A stretch of 64,000 nucleotides of DNA from Neopestalotiopsis rosae (GCA_023078685.1 JALGAS010000011.1:1054001-1118000); one strand, 5' to 3'. Numbered from the stretch's first letter, positions 22,488-35,237 are shown. Numbers and translations: made by a program. The notes: generated by a model not told the origin, from the sequence alone.

Positions 22488-23740
22488 ATGGAATCTACAT
22501 TACGAAGAAGCACGGGCAGCTCATCCATCGAAGAGATCGAGCGAGGCGATATCCAAGTCTTGCCGCAGGGCAGCGTTGAGATCATACCGCCACCAATTCT
22601 GGTCAACACATCGCCATGGAGGTTTGGTATGTTGAGCGGCCCCAGTTCCTGGATTGAACAGAGACAGTTCCTGGGTTGAACAGAGACTAATCCCAGTCAG
22701 TGATGGGATTTGGAATTCTTGCTCTTGTGGATATAGGAATGCACGCCGCAGCGGGAGCCGCTGCGGCTCGAGTTGGCGCAGATCTTAACAAGGCAACAGC
22801 GACATCGTTGGTGATACAAATGGGTGCGTTGGCTGGCGCAACCAAAGCAGCCATGACAGCATTCCGTGAGATTGTCAGCTTGAGTTCTGTGAACCTTGTT
22901 TTCCGGATATTGCTCATGTTGCTCACATCATCATTCGGAGTTTGCGCGCTACTAGTGACTGAGGTTGGAAATATTGTGCTTGGCGACAGTAAGTGTTCCG
23001 CAGTATATAAGAGTGAGGGTGGATAAGAGGAGAAGGAGGGCAAAAAAGGATAAGTAGAAAAAGGAGGACCGAAGACAGAGAAAATGCTAATCTCAAGGGC
23101 CATTGAAGCACCCAAGCAGCTCGTCATTGCGGCAGTGGTAGCCGCAGTGCCACTCATCTTCGAAATGATCCGTAACATCCAGCCAGTCCAAGATCAAGAT
23201 GGCAAGACTGAATACTACCGATGGGTGTACGCGATTTTCTTGATCCCGGCGGATGCTCTCGGTGGATACGTCTTTGCACGGGTGGCTGCAAATCAAGGCA
23301 TGCCGATCAGTAATTACCACGCTGCTTGCTCAGCGGGTGCCGTATTCGGCACACTTACTTGGTTATCACGCGCCTTGACCGGTATTGTAGCCATGCTTCA
23401 ATCTAGCCGTGATGATGGAAGGCACTCGAATGTCTTTGGTGTATACGAGTTGATGCAGCCAGAGCCTATCATCGTGACGGAAGAGGAATACTTGGCAATG
23501 CAACGAGGCATCATGGCCGTTTTGATGGGCTTTTTCGGATCCTGGCCCAAGATGATGCAGAGGTACTTGTCCTGCTTGAATTGCTGCTGTGGTTGCTGTT
23601 TTGCCTGCTTCGGGATCAAGGGTGAACTTGAAGAAATGCGACAGGAGATGCAGACGATGGAACGAGAAAATCGGGAGGAAATGCAGGATGTCGGATATCA
23701 ACTTGCAGAGCAGATGATGCCTCCGACTAGAGCCAGTTGA
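22488..23740 (+). CDS. Uncharacterised membrane protein with Cys cluster and coiled-coil tail
   Basis: Three exons: 22488-22626, 22701-22988 and about 23058-23740, giving about 369 residues. A second in-frame acceptor at 23078 would give 362. The N-terminus has a soluble segment with EIIPPPILVNTSPWRF, then four or so hydrophobic regions: GFGILALVDIGMHAAAG, ILLMLLTSSFGVCALLV, LVIAAVVAAVPLIFEM and YAIFLIPADALGGYVFARVAANQG. After a turn region containing TWLSRALTGIVAML comes a cysteine cluster (CLNCCCGCCFACFG), a likely palmitoylation site. The chain ends in a charged coiled coil (ELEEMRQEMQTMERENREEM). The first intron has a clean GTATGT donor and ACTAATC branch, and contains a 22-bp tandem duplication. 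No family name was recognised. Confidence 0.75.
22643..22686 (+). repeat. 22-bp tandem duplication inside intron 1
   Basis: Two adjacent 22-nt copies beginning CAGTTCCTGG, differing at a single base (A at 22653, G at 22675). They lie wholly within the 74-nt first intron, so the intron without the duplication would be 52 nt, the common size here. Confidence 0.9.
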
Positions 23741-24051
23741 TCCATGAGACAAGCCGACAAGCAATATTGGCATCAGAACATTGCAAAGCATGTAAACTCG
23801 ACAGTTCTAGTACCTTATACTTCCATGATGGATATATATATGTATATCCTGTGGCCCAGGGACTTTTTCAATGTTTATTGTTTGCTTCTGTATGCGATCT
23901 ATTGCTGTAAATCGTCTATCGCGCCCATGGGCTGCGCAATGTCTTGGGTATAGGCTGTTTATGCCTGATTTCCCGTATCTAAATCTGCTCTCTTTTTCTT
24001 TTGCTCGTCTGCCCTTTTCTTCTTGCTCCGCTTCAAGCATAAAAAAGTCCA
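23741..24051. other. Short convergent intergenic
   Basis: 311 nt between the stop codons of two converging genes, serving as both 3' UTRs. No other signal seen. Confidence 0.6.
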
Positions 24052-24891
24052 CTAGTTCGCACTTCCTGTCCTGTTCGTCTGCTGTCTGGCAAACTCATCA
24101 TGCTCCTCGATGTCTAAAGCCTCCCACGGGTAGCAAATCCAAACATCATCGACGGTGCGGGCTGCGTGGTATCGGTCCTTGGCCATCATGTCATTGGGGA
24201 GAGTGCCCTTCTTCTTCTTGTCCTTGTTGTGCAGAACGAAAATGCTGAATTTGGTCTCTCCCTGGACGCCCAACTTCTGTCGTGCTGCCTCAACATCCTT
24301 TTCCAGTTCCTTGACGGCATACTCGAGAGTAGTGCGCGTATCGTCGACCTCATCCACGATCAGGATGCGCTTACCCACTAGGTGCTCCATTCCTCCCAAG
24401 CTGCTCAGGTCGAGCCATTGTGTGCGGGTAACCTTGTGGCCTATTTGTTCAACAGCACCGGGGGTTGTGGCACCGCTCTTGGGGTCTGTCTCGGGCAACT
24501 GCTCGTACAAGGAAAGACCAATCGCCTGGATAGGAATGTTTGGTGAGCCGGGCTGCTTAAGGAAGGACCGGAGAATTCGTGCGGGCACATAGCCTCCACC
24601 GCCGATGGCAATCATGAGCTGAGGCTCGAAGGATTCGAGAATCTTGACGGCGCTCTCCTGGCAGAGCTTGTGCACCTAGAATCATTATTGTCAGCGGTAA
24701 AGCCCAGGAAAACTCTGGATGCGGCCTATGAATCCTTTTCTTGTTGCCAGCGGGTCTGGAGCTCTAGACGCAAGAGCAAGGGCAGCAAAAATCGGAACAC
24801 CTATTTACGACGCAATGCGATGCGATGCGACAAGCGGGTTGGTGCGGGGCAGACTCACGTCATTGTAGGTGATGTAGATCTTCTCGACCAT
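24052..24891 (-). CDS. XPT1: Xanthine/hypoxanthine phosphoribosyltransferase
   Basis: Transfers phosphoribose from PRPP to xanthine (and related purines) in cytosolic purine salvage. Two exons, 24891-24859 and 24675-24052, give 218 residues; the first encodes only MVEKIYITYND, and the 183-nt intron has a GTGAGT donor and a TAG acceptor. The type I PRTase fold is clear: an early GGGGYVPARILRSFL loop and the PRPP-binding signature ILIVDEVDDTRTTL at about residues 115-128, followed by DDVWICYPWEALDIEEHDEF near the C-terminus, typical of the fungal XPT1 group. Length fits the family. It converges with the membrane protein to its left. Confidence 0.92.
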
Positions 24892-26707
24892 GATTGCGAC
24901 TGGGTGTCGTGAGTATGCGATTTATGAGAGAAAGTGATACAGGGAGATTAAGCACGCGAACTGTTGCTCAAGCAAATACAAGGCGAGATCTGCTTTTTCC
25001 GTTTCCTACGTGAGGCTTTTGGCCTAGAAGGAGAGAAGGAGAGAATGTCCAAGCCAAGGAAAAATGCAAGGGGAAAAAAAAATATGAACCTCTGATCCCC
25101 AGACCCTCAGAAAATTTTGGAGGGGTAATTGGGCGCCGGCGCTGCGCGTGGTGTACTTAGGCAGGTGGGAAGGCTATAGACATAACATGTAGCGTTCTAC
25201 TTCTTACATTACTACCTACTAGGTAGGTAGTCATGCCTGTACTTGCTAAAGATTAGGTACCTGAGTGCAATAAGTACCTTCCAAGATATCTAACCTTAGG
25301 TAAGAAACACTACAGATCACGAAGTAGCTCCACCACTACGGTCATCCTGGCTACCTGGGCTAGCGATGGGCGCTGCAATCATCTGCTACAGGCGCTTACA
25401 GGCAAACAGGGTGTCTAATGCACGCAGAAGAATTTTCTTATTCCTATTACTGGCACTTGACTGCACTACCGCCTTGCCCTGGGTAACCCCGCGATGCTAC
25501 TACCGTAGTACCTATGGTCCTGGAGCTTGGCACAAAATTCTCGAACGGTGGGGCCAAGGAGTCCGCCGATTCCCTAAGGTATCTGTGAGTGTTTGCACTA
25601 CAGAGGAATTTGTCGGTGATGTCCATGTGTCAATCTTGCCCACTCAACTTTACTAAAACAAGCAAACATTGACCATGCACATGGACCGTCAATGAATCGT
25701 TGCTTAAAGAACTTTGACGTAGAAACATATTATATCTCGATAACAAGAATATGCGGACCCTGCATCGTAATATGCATACTCGGCTCTTTGCATCCTCTGA
25801 TGGTAAGGAACAAATAAAGAGATTGAAATGGTCGACACCTGTTTTTCGATACCATACAAAAGGTGAGAGTGTTGCCTCACACTATTGAGGAGGGAATTGC
25901 GAAAAAGCTATTGGCGTGTTTAAATATCAAGTTAGAAAGCGTCAACGGTGCTTTCGAACTAAGAAGTATCCGTGAGAAACCACGGTGCTAAAAGCCGAAC
26001 CTATATCATGTGTTGACATCGAACAAGGAACCTGGCAAAGCCTAGCCGACCCATCACAATTTCGAATTGGGATCAATCACCTAGGTTTATAAGCGCTTTG
26101 TGATAGCTTTCACACAATTGTGTCATTATTATAGCATCAACTTCTCTAGGTTACTATGTTTCAATGAACTCGATCATGCCGCTCAGACCCTCTCTTCACT
26201 GGTCTGATCGAAGTACCCAAGTGTGCATATAAGTAAGCATGTTCTCGGGAGTTGTTGAATTTATTGCAAGAGAAATATATCTCGCGCAAGTCAACCTACG
26301 AAGTCGGTTCTGCTATGATTGGTTTCCAGGTCGGACTGCTTTCCAAGACGCTCCAAGGCATTTGCAATACCATCCCGCAGCCGTTGGCAAAGCTGACATC
26401 GGCCCGGGGTGCATGGACCTCGGTTTCACATCACCTTAGAATACTGTTCACTTGATGCTCATCATTCCATGTTCCACCCCCGGAAATCTCCGGCAGGCCA
26501 ACAAGAAAGACATTCCAAACCAACATTTCAAAAGACGGCCCCCAATTACGCGCACATTATTCCTCTGCGCACCAAGGGCGAGTCCCACCCTTTTTGACAC
26601 ATAATCTTGCAATCTGATCCACCGTCTTCCTTCCAATCCACATGTCCGGCTTTTGCACATGCATATTAGTTTACAATAAGTGAACTGACTCTCACCCAAC
26701 AAGAAAA
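24892..26707. other. Gene-less stretch upstream of tRNA and XPT1-like gene
   Basis: 1.8 kb. The first few hundred bases must be the promoter of the minus-strand phosphoribosyltransferase. Near 25.2 kb there are short TAGG/CCTA-type repeats (GGTAGGTAG, CCTTAGGTAAG). The frame at 25366-25656 lacks coding character. Nothing else was recognised. Confidence 0.5.
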
Positions 26708-26805
26708 GCCCGGTTAGCTCAATTGGTTAGAGCGTTGGACTTTTACATCTACATCCTGATGCCGCTGTCATCCAAAGGCTGCGAGTTCGACCCTCGCATC
26801 GGGCG
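26708..26805 (+). tRNA. tRNA-Lys (UUU) with intron
   Basis: The seven-base acceptor arms GCCCGGT and ATCGGGC (26798-26804) pair, the D arm is GCTC...GAGC, and the T arm holds GAGTTCGACCCTC. The anticodon stem TTGGA/TCCAA encloses CTTTTA, with anticodon TTT at 26742-26744. A 24-nt intron at 26746-26769 starts one base after the anticodon, the standard nuclear position. Removing it leaves a 7-base loop and a normal-length tRNA. A- and B-box promoters are internal. Confidence 0.95.
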
Positions 26806-27336
26806 ATGTACCTTTTTAGCCTTCGCCTCACAAACGTGACGAAGTTCACCATGGCATATAGATTTGTTCTTTATCTTCCATTTTTGCAATCACAATGCAT
26901 TCACTACAAGGTAGGTGCGAGATTTGTGTTATTTTTCGTCGGGTACATACGTCAATGTGCACAAACCTCCAGTAAGTGTAAGTGTGTGCTATCAGTTACA
27001 ATAGAATATGCACTATGAGATTTTGGTTTAGGATGAATTTCATTCCACCTCTTCTGTGGCGTGATTGACGGCACTGCTAGACGAGTGGCTGACTGGCTTT
27101 CCTTTTCAGGTGGCAATGCAAAAGTATCCAATCGCTTGGCAGTATGGTTAAAGGACATCACGGCCATAATGACTGCTGTATTCTCCCTTGGCTTCTTTTG
27201 TCTCCCACCCCTCATGTATTGACTTATTCATTTGCAGCTCTCCATTCATCTCGGTCTGTATTTTGTCCGGTACAGATCCTTGAGCTCCATGATTCAGTAT
27301 CCAATAGTATTATTATAGGATATCGACGTACGCTAT
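26806..27336. other. Intergenic between tRNA and SGNH hydrolase 3' end
   Basis: 531 nt, no supported gene; it holds the tRNA terminator region and the 3' UTR of the minus-strand hydrolase. Confidence 0.55.
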
Positions 27337-28743
27337 TCATTCTTTAGTATCATGCAAAGCCGAACTACTGTTGAAGATGGCCAGTGGGAATGCATCAGCA
27401 ATTGCCTGGTAACCTTTCGGATTTGGATGCAGGTGATCACCACTATCATATTGGCTCGCAAGATTCGCTGGATTCGCTGGGTCTGCCAGGACTTTTGCAA
27501 AGTCGACCGCCGCATCAAAACTACCGTTACCGCCGCTCAAAATCCATTTATTGACACGTTGTCTGGTAGCTTCTCGTGTCGGATTACTGTAGCTTTGCCC
27601 GTTGCCGCCAAAGGGTGTAATAGTAGCCCCGAATACGGTGATACCCGCTTTGTGGGCATCGGAGGCGATTTGTTGGAAGCTCGTTATGAGCTGATCCCCT
27701 ATGCGAGACTGGGTAGAAGAGTCGGTCGAGCCGCCACCAATATCGTTGACCCCCTCGAATATGAGAGCATACTTGACTCCAGCTGTCTGCAGTAGATCTC
27801 GCTTGTAGCGCTGCATGAGGGGTGGGCCTAGGCCGCCTGTGAGGACAGTATTACCACCAGCTGCTTGATTATCGGAGGCGATGTTGGCCACGCCGGATTT
27901 TTGCATCTTCGCCAAGACAAGATCTGGCCATCTATAGACGATGAGTCGCCCACGTTGGTACAGGAGGGATATATTGGCAGGCCAATTGGCTACTCACCTG
28001 TTATTTGCATTGTCAGTACTTCCTCGTCCGTCGGTAATGCTGTCACCGAGTATGACTAGGGCCGATGTTGACTCATCCACCCATGCCTCAACAGCACTTA
28101 GAAAGTACCAATGTGCAGTGCTTGCCCCAGTCACCACACTCGCATTGACATGGTTTCCCTGCTGCATCCAAGATGTTGTTCGGCTTCCCGGGTGACCTGT
28201 GATGCTGCTCCCGGTTTGCCCTGTTTGTGAATAGATTGTGACAGAAATCACTGACTGTGCTGGCGCCTGGAAATCTACGGCGTCCGTGTAGACTACCTGG
28301 CCCTTTGGAACTATAGTCGAGCTTGATCCATTAAAGCTGAGGCCGACAAGACGCGAAGTATCAATAGCATTGGCCCCAGCCTTCCCGTCCGCCGGAAATG
28401 CTAATGATGCTGCTGTGATGGGAAGATCACTACCCCCAAAAGCATTGGATATCTGAAATCGAACACGTTCGACACCAACAGACAAGTGAACAGTTTGGCG
28501 TAGCGTGGCATCTTTGAATGTGGAACTACCTTGCTTTTCGCCGGTATTATTATAAATGCAAGTTCATCATATCATAGGACTCACAAATGGTGAAGGTGGT
28601 AGATTACTCTGCTCTACTAGTTGCGGCATGGAAGTCCATGAGGCGACCCAGTGATTTGCATCTTGCCGACTTTGCAATGAATCCAAGCCCAAGGGCAAGG
28701 CGTGAGAGGGGATCAGGAGGAGCAGGAACAATGGCAGAGCCAT
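27337..28743 (-). CDS. Secreted SGNH/GDSL-type hydrolase
   Basis: A serine esterase of the SGNH superfamily, secreted. Three exons, 28743-28585, 28533-27998 and 27931-27337, encode 429 residues; introns are 51 and 66 nt. The signal peptide is MALPLFLLLLIPSHA. In-frame ATGs at 28791 and 28824 would add residues before it, so the start is the least certain part. An N-terminal beta-rich domain (ATLRQTVHLSVG, ISNAFGG) precedes the hydrolase domain. Catalytic blocks are visible: GDSITDG with the nucleophile at about S218, the oxyanion glycine region GGNT, GVNDI with N294, and D397-H-L-H400 near the C-terminus. This two-part layout is typical of XynE-like or rhamnogalacturonan-acetylesterase-like enzymes, so deacetylation of plant polysaccharides is plausible, but the substrate is unknown. 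Confidence 0.9.
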
Positions 28744-29877
28744 AGCAACCAAGCTCCATACCCTATTACCTTGAGCGAAAATGGATAGCATAGATGATGA
28801 TTTATCGACTTCGAGGACTGCCAAGTGAATCAGCCTCCAAATTCATTTGGATTCGACGCCAGTTGCACTTTTTAACCCAGGGCTACCACTTTGTAAGCGT
28901 TTCCGGAGACATGTTCTCCGTATTGTATATTGAGCTTCTAGACATTATATTTAGCCGCGAAGGGTCAAAGTCCCCAATGGAATCGCTGGGTCCACTGAAG
29001 GCGGCTCAATGGCAGATTCTTGGGAAGAGATGCTTGTTTAAATGAACTTAGCCATGCGGCAGTTGCTCCCTTGATTCCGAATCTAAGCGGCAGCAAACAG
29101 GGCGGAATAAGCAGCGCACTGGATGCTGGGCCTGGAAGGAGACTATTGGTTGATGGGAGCCGAAGGGGGAAAACACATAGCCGGTGGTGGATTACATTTC
29201 CCCAGACTTGGCGATCCGGGACAACGGGAAGCTTGCATTAGACTTGGCCGTGGATCTGTGGGAAGAGTATATCACTTAGTGTTATAAATAGTATACCAGA
29301 ATGTCGACTATATAGACTCTCGCGATTTCCGATCACTGCCTTGTTCTGTATTGCAATACGAGATCAAGCCTCAGCCGCGCGATGCCTTTCAAGCGCCTTG
29401 TTTGTCATGGCCGATGGAGCTCCGAGCACGGACTGAAAGCTGCAGCAAAGACGTCAATTATGCAGAAAACCCTCCGGTTTCCGGCACCTACCCGCCCACT
29501 GATTGGTATATGCGACCCGGGCGGTGTGTCAGGAAGGGCGAAATGCACACAGAACGAATGATGCGAAAACGTGCAGAATATTATTTGACGTCCGCCAGGT
29601 TTGGAGGCCTGGATCGTTCGCTAAGAGATCCACCCTGAAAAGATTTCTGAAGTTCTGTGCCGGCATAGCGAGGGGTTTTATTCTTGTAGAACTAGTACAG
29701 AGTACAATTCTTCCTGGCATGTACAAAGTACCTATACTGCTTCTTTCTGCCTTTGCCTTTGCCGCCTTTCGAGCCATTATTCCTCAATATGGTCTGCTGA
29801 TAGGTATGAAATCAGAGTAAGCTATGTCCTCGAGGTAGAGAACTCAATAAGAAATGAGAGCTTTTTTTTCCTCTTTC

Positions 29878-29879
<2 letters not shown>

Positions 29880-29908
<29 letters not shown>
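29880..29908 (+). repeat. Poly-T tract of 29 bases
   Basis: An uninterrupted run of T. It may be a nucleosome-depleting promoter element or the A-tail scar of a retro-copied transcript; no target-site duplication or upstream element was recognised. Confidence 0.9.
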
Positions 29909-29913
<5 letters not shown>

Positions 29914-30685
29914 TTTGGGATCGTCATTCGGCGTATGTTCGCCAGCAACCATGTGTATTCTACGCGGTACAACCATTTCGTATGCGTGTCCGGAATAGTA
30001 CATCTGCCCCTCATCTTCAGCAGCCAATTCAACGCGGTGCATTTCTGCTTTACCAACCAGATCCATGAATAGCACCAAGTGGGATGTAATGTTTTTTTCT
30101 TCTCTTGTACCTCTTTTAAAAGTTATGCCTCTCTTTCAACGCCTTTCCCTTCTTCCTAGATCAAAGCCATGTTGCATCATTTAAAAGGCAGAAAACAGAA
30201 AAAGGCAAAAAACAGAAGAAGAAGAGAATTCAAAGGACGAGAAGTAGGCAAAATGTGGTGCAGCGATCCAATTGAATAACCTTGATCGCACTTGTTAGTA
30301 GTACTAGTAGTAGTCGGCGCTGGAGACATTACCCCCATTACATTACCCAGTGACGGCTCTTGGCAGTAATCGTACTTTCAAATCTGTGAATTCAACAAAC
30401 AGCAATCCCGATCTGAGTAATTGGTAACCGTGATCAGCAATTGGGATTCTGAATCAATGTGATTGGACTGTTGAGTGTATGCACCATTAGGTACAGCGCA
30501 GAAACCCTCGTTTCGATGATTTCTACCAATGCCCTTACATCATACCACCAGCAGCCTCAAAGAATGATCCCTGAGCGGTAATGTAGTTAAGGTACGAAAA
30601 TTACGGGCACCTACCTCCACACTTTCTGGGCGCCGGCCGATTGACTGATTGACTGAAAGATTGATTGCACACTCACGACTGCATC

Positions 30686-30692
30686 TGAGTCA
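30686..30692 (+). promoter_or_regulatory. Gcn4/CPC1-type site TGAGTCA
   Basis: TGAGTCA is the core site for the bZIP regulator of cross-pathway amino-acid control. It lies about 370 nt before the DAHP synthase ATG, where control by CPC1/CpcA would be expected for an aromatic amino-acid gene. A single 7-base match can occur by chance. Confidence 0.5.
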
Positions 30693-31059
30693 TAAGGTAC
30701 CTGCTTCAGTCAAACTACTTCTTCTCTGAGACTTTCCATTCAATTGCTGTACCTCTCTCACTTGTCAAAGGTGCTATTGAGAATCCAGCAAACCGAACCG
30801 CTGTGCACTTGCCTCAGCTCATCCATAACTCATCCCCACCAGGAACCATTATTTTTTTCCACCTACCCTCCTTCCCTCTGCCCTTTCCCCTTCTTCTCTG
30901 TACAACTTCACGAGGCACTTATCCGTTTCACCCGCCTTCCCCGTCTACGTCTTGACCTGTCCTCCTCGTCTGAGGTGTTTGATAGCATCCTTTGCTCACC
31001 ATCCGGGTTTAACCATAATCCTGTATCTGCCTCATATCACGGGAAAACCACAAATCGAC

Positions 31060-32532
<1,473 letters not shown>

Positions 32533-32897
32533 TTGTTCACACGCGTATGTGCAATGTTTTTCAACGCAAGGAAAAGGGACGGCGACAGGCAAAGGCCAAA
32601 ATAAAAGCAATGATGTTTCGATGGAATGAAAGATGTATCCATGAGGGAAAATGACACGGCGTTTTGATCTCCTGTCTCATTTTGATTCAATTAAAAGATG
32701 ATGAAATCAACCTAGCAAGACAGATTTCTGTCAACGAAGCGTCTGTTCTATTCGTGTGGATGTGTTTCAAGGCTGCATGGACGATTGGCGTGCCCACGGA
32801 CTGCATCGTGTTGAAAAAGACTACCTGTTCGGAGCGGTAGGAATGTCACTCGAGTATTTCTTCATCTAATTTCTTGCTGGATCATCACATATTGCCA
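32533..32897. other. Convergent intergenic
   Basis: 365 nt between two stop codons. AATAAA at 32600-32605 is a possible polyadenylation signal for the DAHP synthase. Nothing else was seen. Confidence 0.6.
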
Positions 32898-33526
32898 TCA
32901 TCTGTCACCTGTGGTTCCGACCGGAGCGTAGCTTCCGCGGTCAGCTCTACTTGGAAGACCGATATTGCCACTTGCTGCGGCAGCCTTTTTTCCCTCCCGA
33001 AACTCCACGGCTCTCTTGACGCCGGCCCATCCTAGCAGCCCCAGCGTGCCCACTATGAAGGCCCAGACGATGATCATGTCCTTGCGCGAGTCTCGCTGGA
33101 AGCACATGGTAACCACATCCTTCTCCTCGGCGTTCTTACAGATGGGCAGATTGTAAGCTAGGCAGAAGGCGCGCGTGCACTGTGCGCATGAGCTCGAGGC
33201 TGCTCGTTTCGAAATAGACGGTGGTGGTTCGGTGGTGAAGGGGTTCAATGAGCGGAAGAGTGTTTGTGCATTGGTGGATGGGCCGGTTGGAGAAGTCGAC
33301 GCCGAATCCTTAGGGCCAAGGCGCACGATTGTGCTATTCGTGAAGCAGGTGCATTTGCAAAATGTCGGAGCCGCTGTCAATATATGTCAGTGATATTGCG
33401 TTGCTGAAGAGCATCGTGCACAGCATTTTTCGTGGAGAAACAGCATGGTGGGTGATACATACATTCCGCGGCGGCCAGCGCCACCAAGGCGCCGAGGAGG
33501 AGGAGCAGGAGACGGAAGCGCATCAT
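32898..33526 (-). CDS. Cys-rich single-pass membrane protein, unknown function
   Basis: Two exons, 33526-33463 and 33373-32898, encode 179 residues; the 89-nt intron has a GTATGT donor. The signal peptide (MMRFRLLLLLLGALVALAAA) leads to a short luminal or external domain with two Cys groups, CKCTC at residues 27-31 and CAQCTRAFCLAYNLPIC further on, plus one more Cys in VTMCFQ. A single span (residues about 121-141, MIIVWAFIVGTLGLLGWAGV) is followed by a basic cytosolic tail. This is a type I topology. I recall close relatives in other ascomycetes but no assigned function. It is divergent from the mL50 gene. Confidence 0.82.
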
Positions 33527-33989
33527 GATGGCGACATTTGAGTCTGAATAAGCATACGACGACGATATACTGCCTCTTAGATCAGGGCAGATGTGTTGGG
33601 GAGCATCACCGAGAGTGAAAAGAGGTCTCACCACTATCAGAGAGTGGCAGTTAGAATAGTGACCTCCCAAGGTCGCAAGTCGCAGTGGAATGCCTCTAGC
33701 CAGAACGCTGCTGATTCAATGGATAATATAATGCGGGTACGTTTCCAGGTACCTTGGACGTACAAATCACAAGTGTGGCTCAATCGCAAGGCGTCTGGTT
33801 GTAGGCACGTTTAGCGCGACCCAAGCCACCGCGACTCAATTTGTGGGGCACGTGGGTGAGATCCCGGCAGAAAAGTTCACCTTTCTCTTGAACTCGTAGC
33901 TCTGGACCGATGAACCATTTGCCCAGGTGGTTTCCCATTGATTGTTGCGTCACAGAAACCGATACTCTGCGCGCAATTCCCAACAGAAA
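33527..33989. promoter_or_regulatory. Bidirectional spacer, Cys-rich membrane protein and mL50
   Basis: 463 nt between two start codons facing away from each other; it must hold both promoters. No factor site was recognised with confidence. Confidence 0.5.
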
Positions 33990-35237
33990 ATGAGGAGGAT
34001 AGCGAGGTTTGGTCAGCCTTCAGCTCGGCAATGCTCAGCATCGAGACAGCTCATTGTACCTCTCTCGTCACAATGCGCCGCAGCCGGGACAGCACCCCTT
34101 ACCACAGCTCGAGTCGCAACGAGGACAACGCCGGCCCGTTCTTTGCGCCTCTACTCGCAAAAGCCTTCGCTACCCCAGTCCCTCTCGGGTGAAACGACGC
34201 CCTCATTAATAAATAACTCTGGACGAGACGAGCTGTCCCAGGGAGAGCTGGAAACTCTAGCAGGAATCTCCGAGGAAGAGCAGAGCGCATTGCAGGGTAC
34301 TTTCCGACCGCCGCCAGCCCGTCACACAGCAGTATCGGCCGATCGAGTCACCGATCCTTCATATACTCCTGCTGTGTCGGCCGCAGGCCTGTCCACAGTT
34401 GGAGGCCTAGAAAACTGGTGGAACCGCCGTGAGAACTGGGCAAAGAGCGGAGACTTCAATGGTTTCAAGGCCAAGAAGAAGATCCAGGATTATCGAGTCC
34501 TAGAGACTGCTGTGCGTAGAGCAGTCATAGAAGCCGTAGTCCTCAAGAGAGCTGGCCGTGATGGCGAAATGGCTGCTACATGGCCAACTGGAACCACGGA
34601 GGAATTGGCGAGAGTCTTGGCTCTCGATGTTCAATGTGACTCCAGTGGCGAAGCTACACTTGTCGGAGATCATAGTGCCGTGGCCGAGGACCTTTCTTGG
34701 GAGGTGCAAGAGACGAGAGACACAGAGAGGCCAGCAGGCAGTGGTATTCCCATGTGCTCGACCGAAGAGGCTACAGCGTATCTCAAATCGTGGAACCCTA
34801 CGTGGACACACATTTCCCTCGCTGATCCTTTTATCAAGTTTGCGGTAAGGCAATCTGTTCATCATGCCTTGCGATACATTTTGCTAACAAGATGCTTGCC
34901 GTTCCCTCAGATCACCAAGCGCATCTTCCAATTGACAGGCCAGCTCATCCCAGACCACAAACTTGCCGCCATTACCAATGTATCCTCTCTGCTTGCCACC
35001 TTGAGCAAACCGCCGAAGCCCAAGACCTTGACCGAGGACATTCAAAAGCACGGCCAGCAATTGGTGCGCCTATCCAATGTCGCTTTCTCCCCTAAGCAGG
35101 TAACGCGTGGCGACAAGGCCAAAGCGAGTGGCCAGTACAAGCTCATTGAGGAGGAATTCAAGAAGAGGGATCTTCACCATGGACACCTATCTGTTCCCGC
35201 AGCACGGGAGAAGAATTGGTTCAAAGGCGAGGCTTAA
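33990..35237 (+). CDS. Mitochondrial large-subunit ribosomal protein mL50
   Basis: Two exons, 33990-34844 and 34911-35237, give 393 residues. The 66-nt intron (GTAAGG donor, CTAAC branch, CTCAG acceptor) is a multiple of three without an in-frame stop, so the unspliced frame also stays open. The first ATG starts a Arg/Ser/Ala-rich mitochondrial presequence. A stretch with LENWWNRRENWAKSGDF and VLETAVRRAVIEAV is followed by the C-terminal block WNPTWTHISLADPFIKFA joined to ITKRIFQLTGQLIPD, the part I recognise from fungal L50-family (mL50) proteins. It acts in the matrix as part of the mitoribosome. Gene naming in fungi is inconsistent, so no symbol is given. Confidence 0.8.
   Translation: MRRIARFGQPSARQCSASRQLIVPLSSQCAAAGTAPLTTARVATRTTPARSLRLYSQKPSLPQSLSGETTPSLINNSGRDELSQGELETLAGISEEEQSALQGTFRPPPARHTAVSADRVTDPSYTPAVSAAGLSTVGGLENWWNRRENWAKSGDFNGFKAKKKIQDYRVLETAVRRAVIEAVVLKRAGRDGEMAATWPTGTTEELARVLALDVQCDSSGEATLVGDHSAVAEDLSWEVQETRDTERPAGSGIPMCSTEEATAYLKSWNPTWTHISLADPFIKFAVRQSVHHALRYILLTRCLPFPQITKRIFQLTGQLIPDHKLAAITNVSSLLATLSKPPKPKTLTEDIQKHGQQLVRLSNVAFSPKQVTRGDKAKASGQYKLIEEEFKKRDLHHGHLSVPAAREKNWFKGEA

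Larger units (their letters stand above)
28744..31059. other. 2.3-kb intergenic, SGNH and DAHP synthase promoters
   Basis: Divergent promoter region of the SGNH hydrolase (minus) and DAHP synthase (plus). It includes a poly-T run at 29880-29908, a Gcn4-type site at 30686 and a CT-rich leader at 30.85-30.96 kb. Frames such as 29351-29820 show no family features. Confidence 0.55.
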
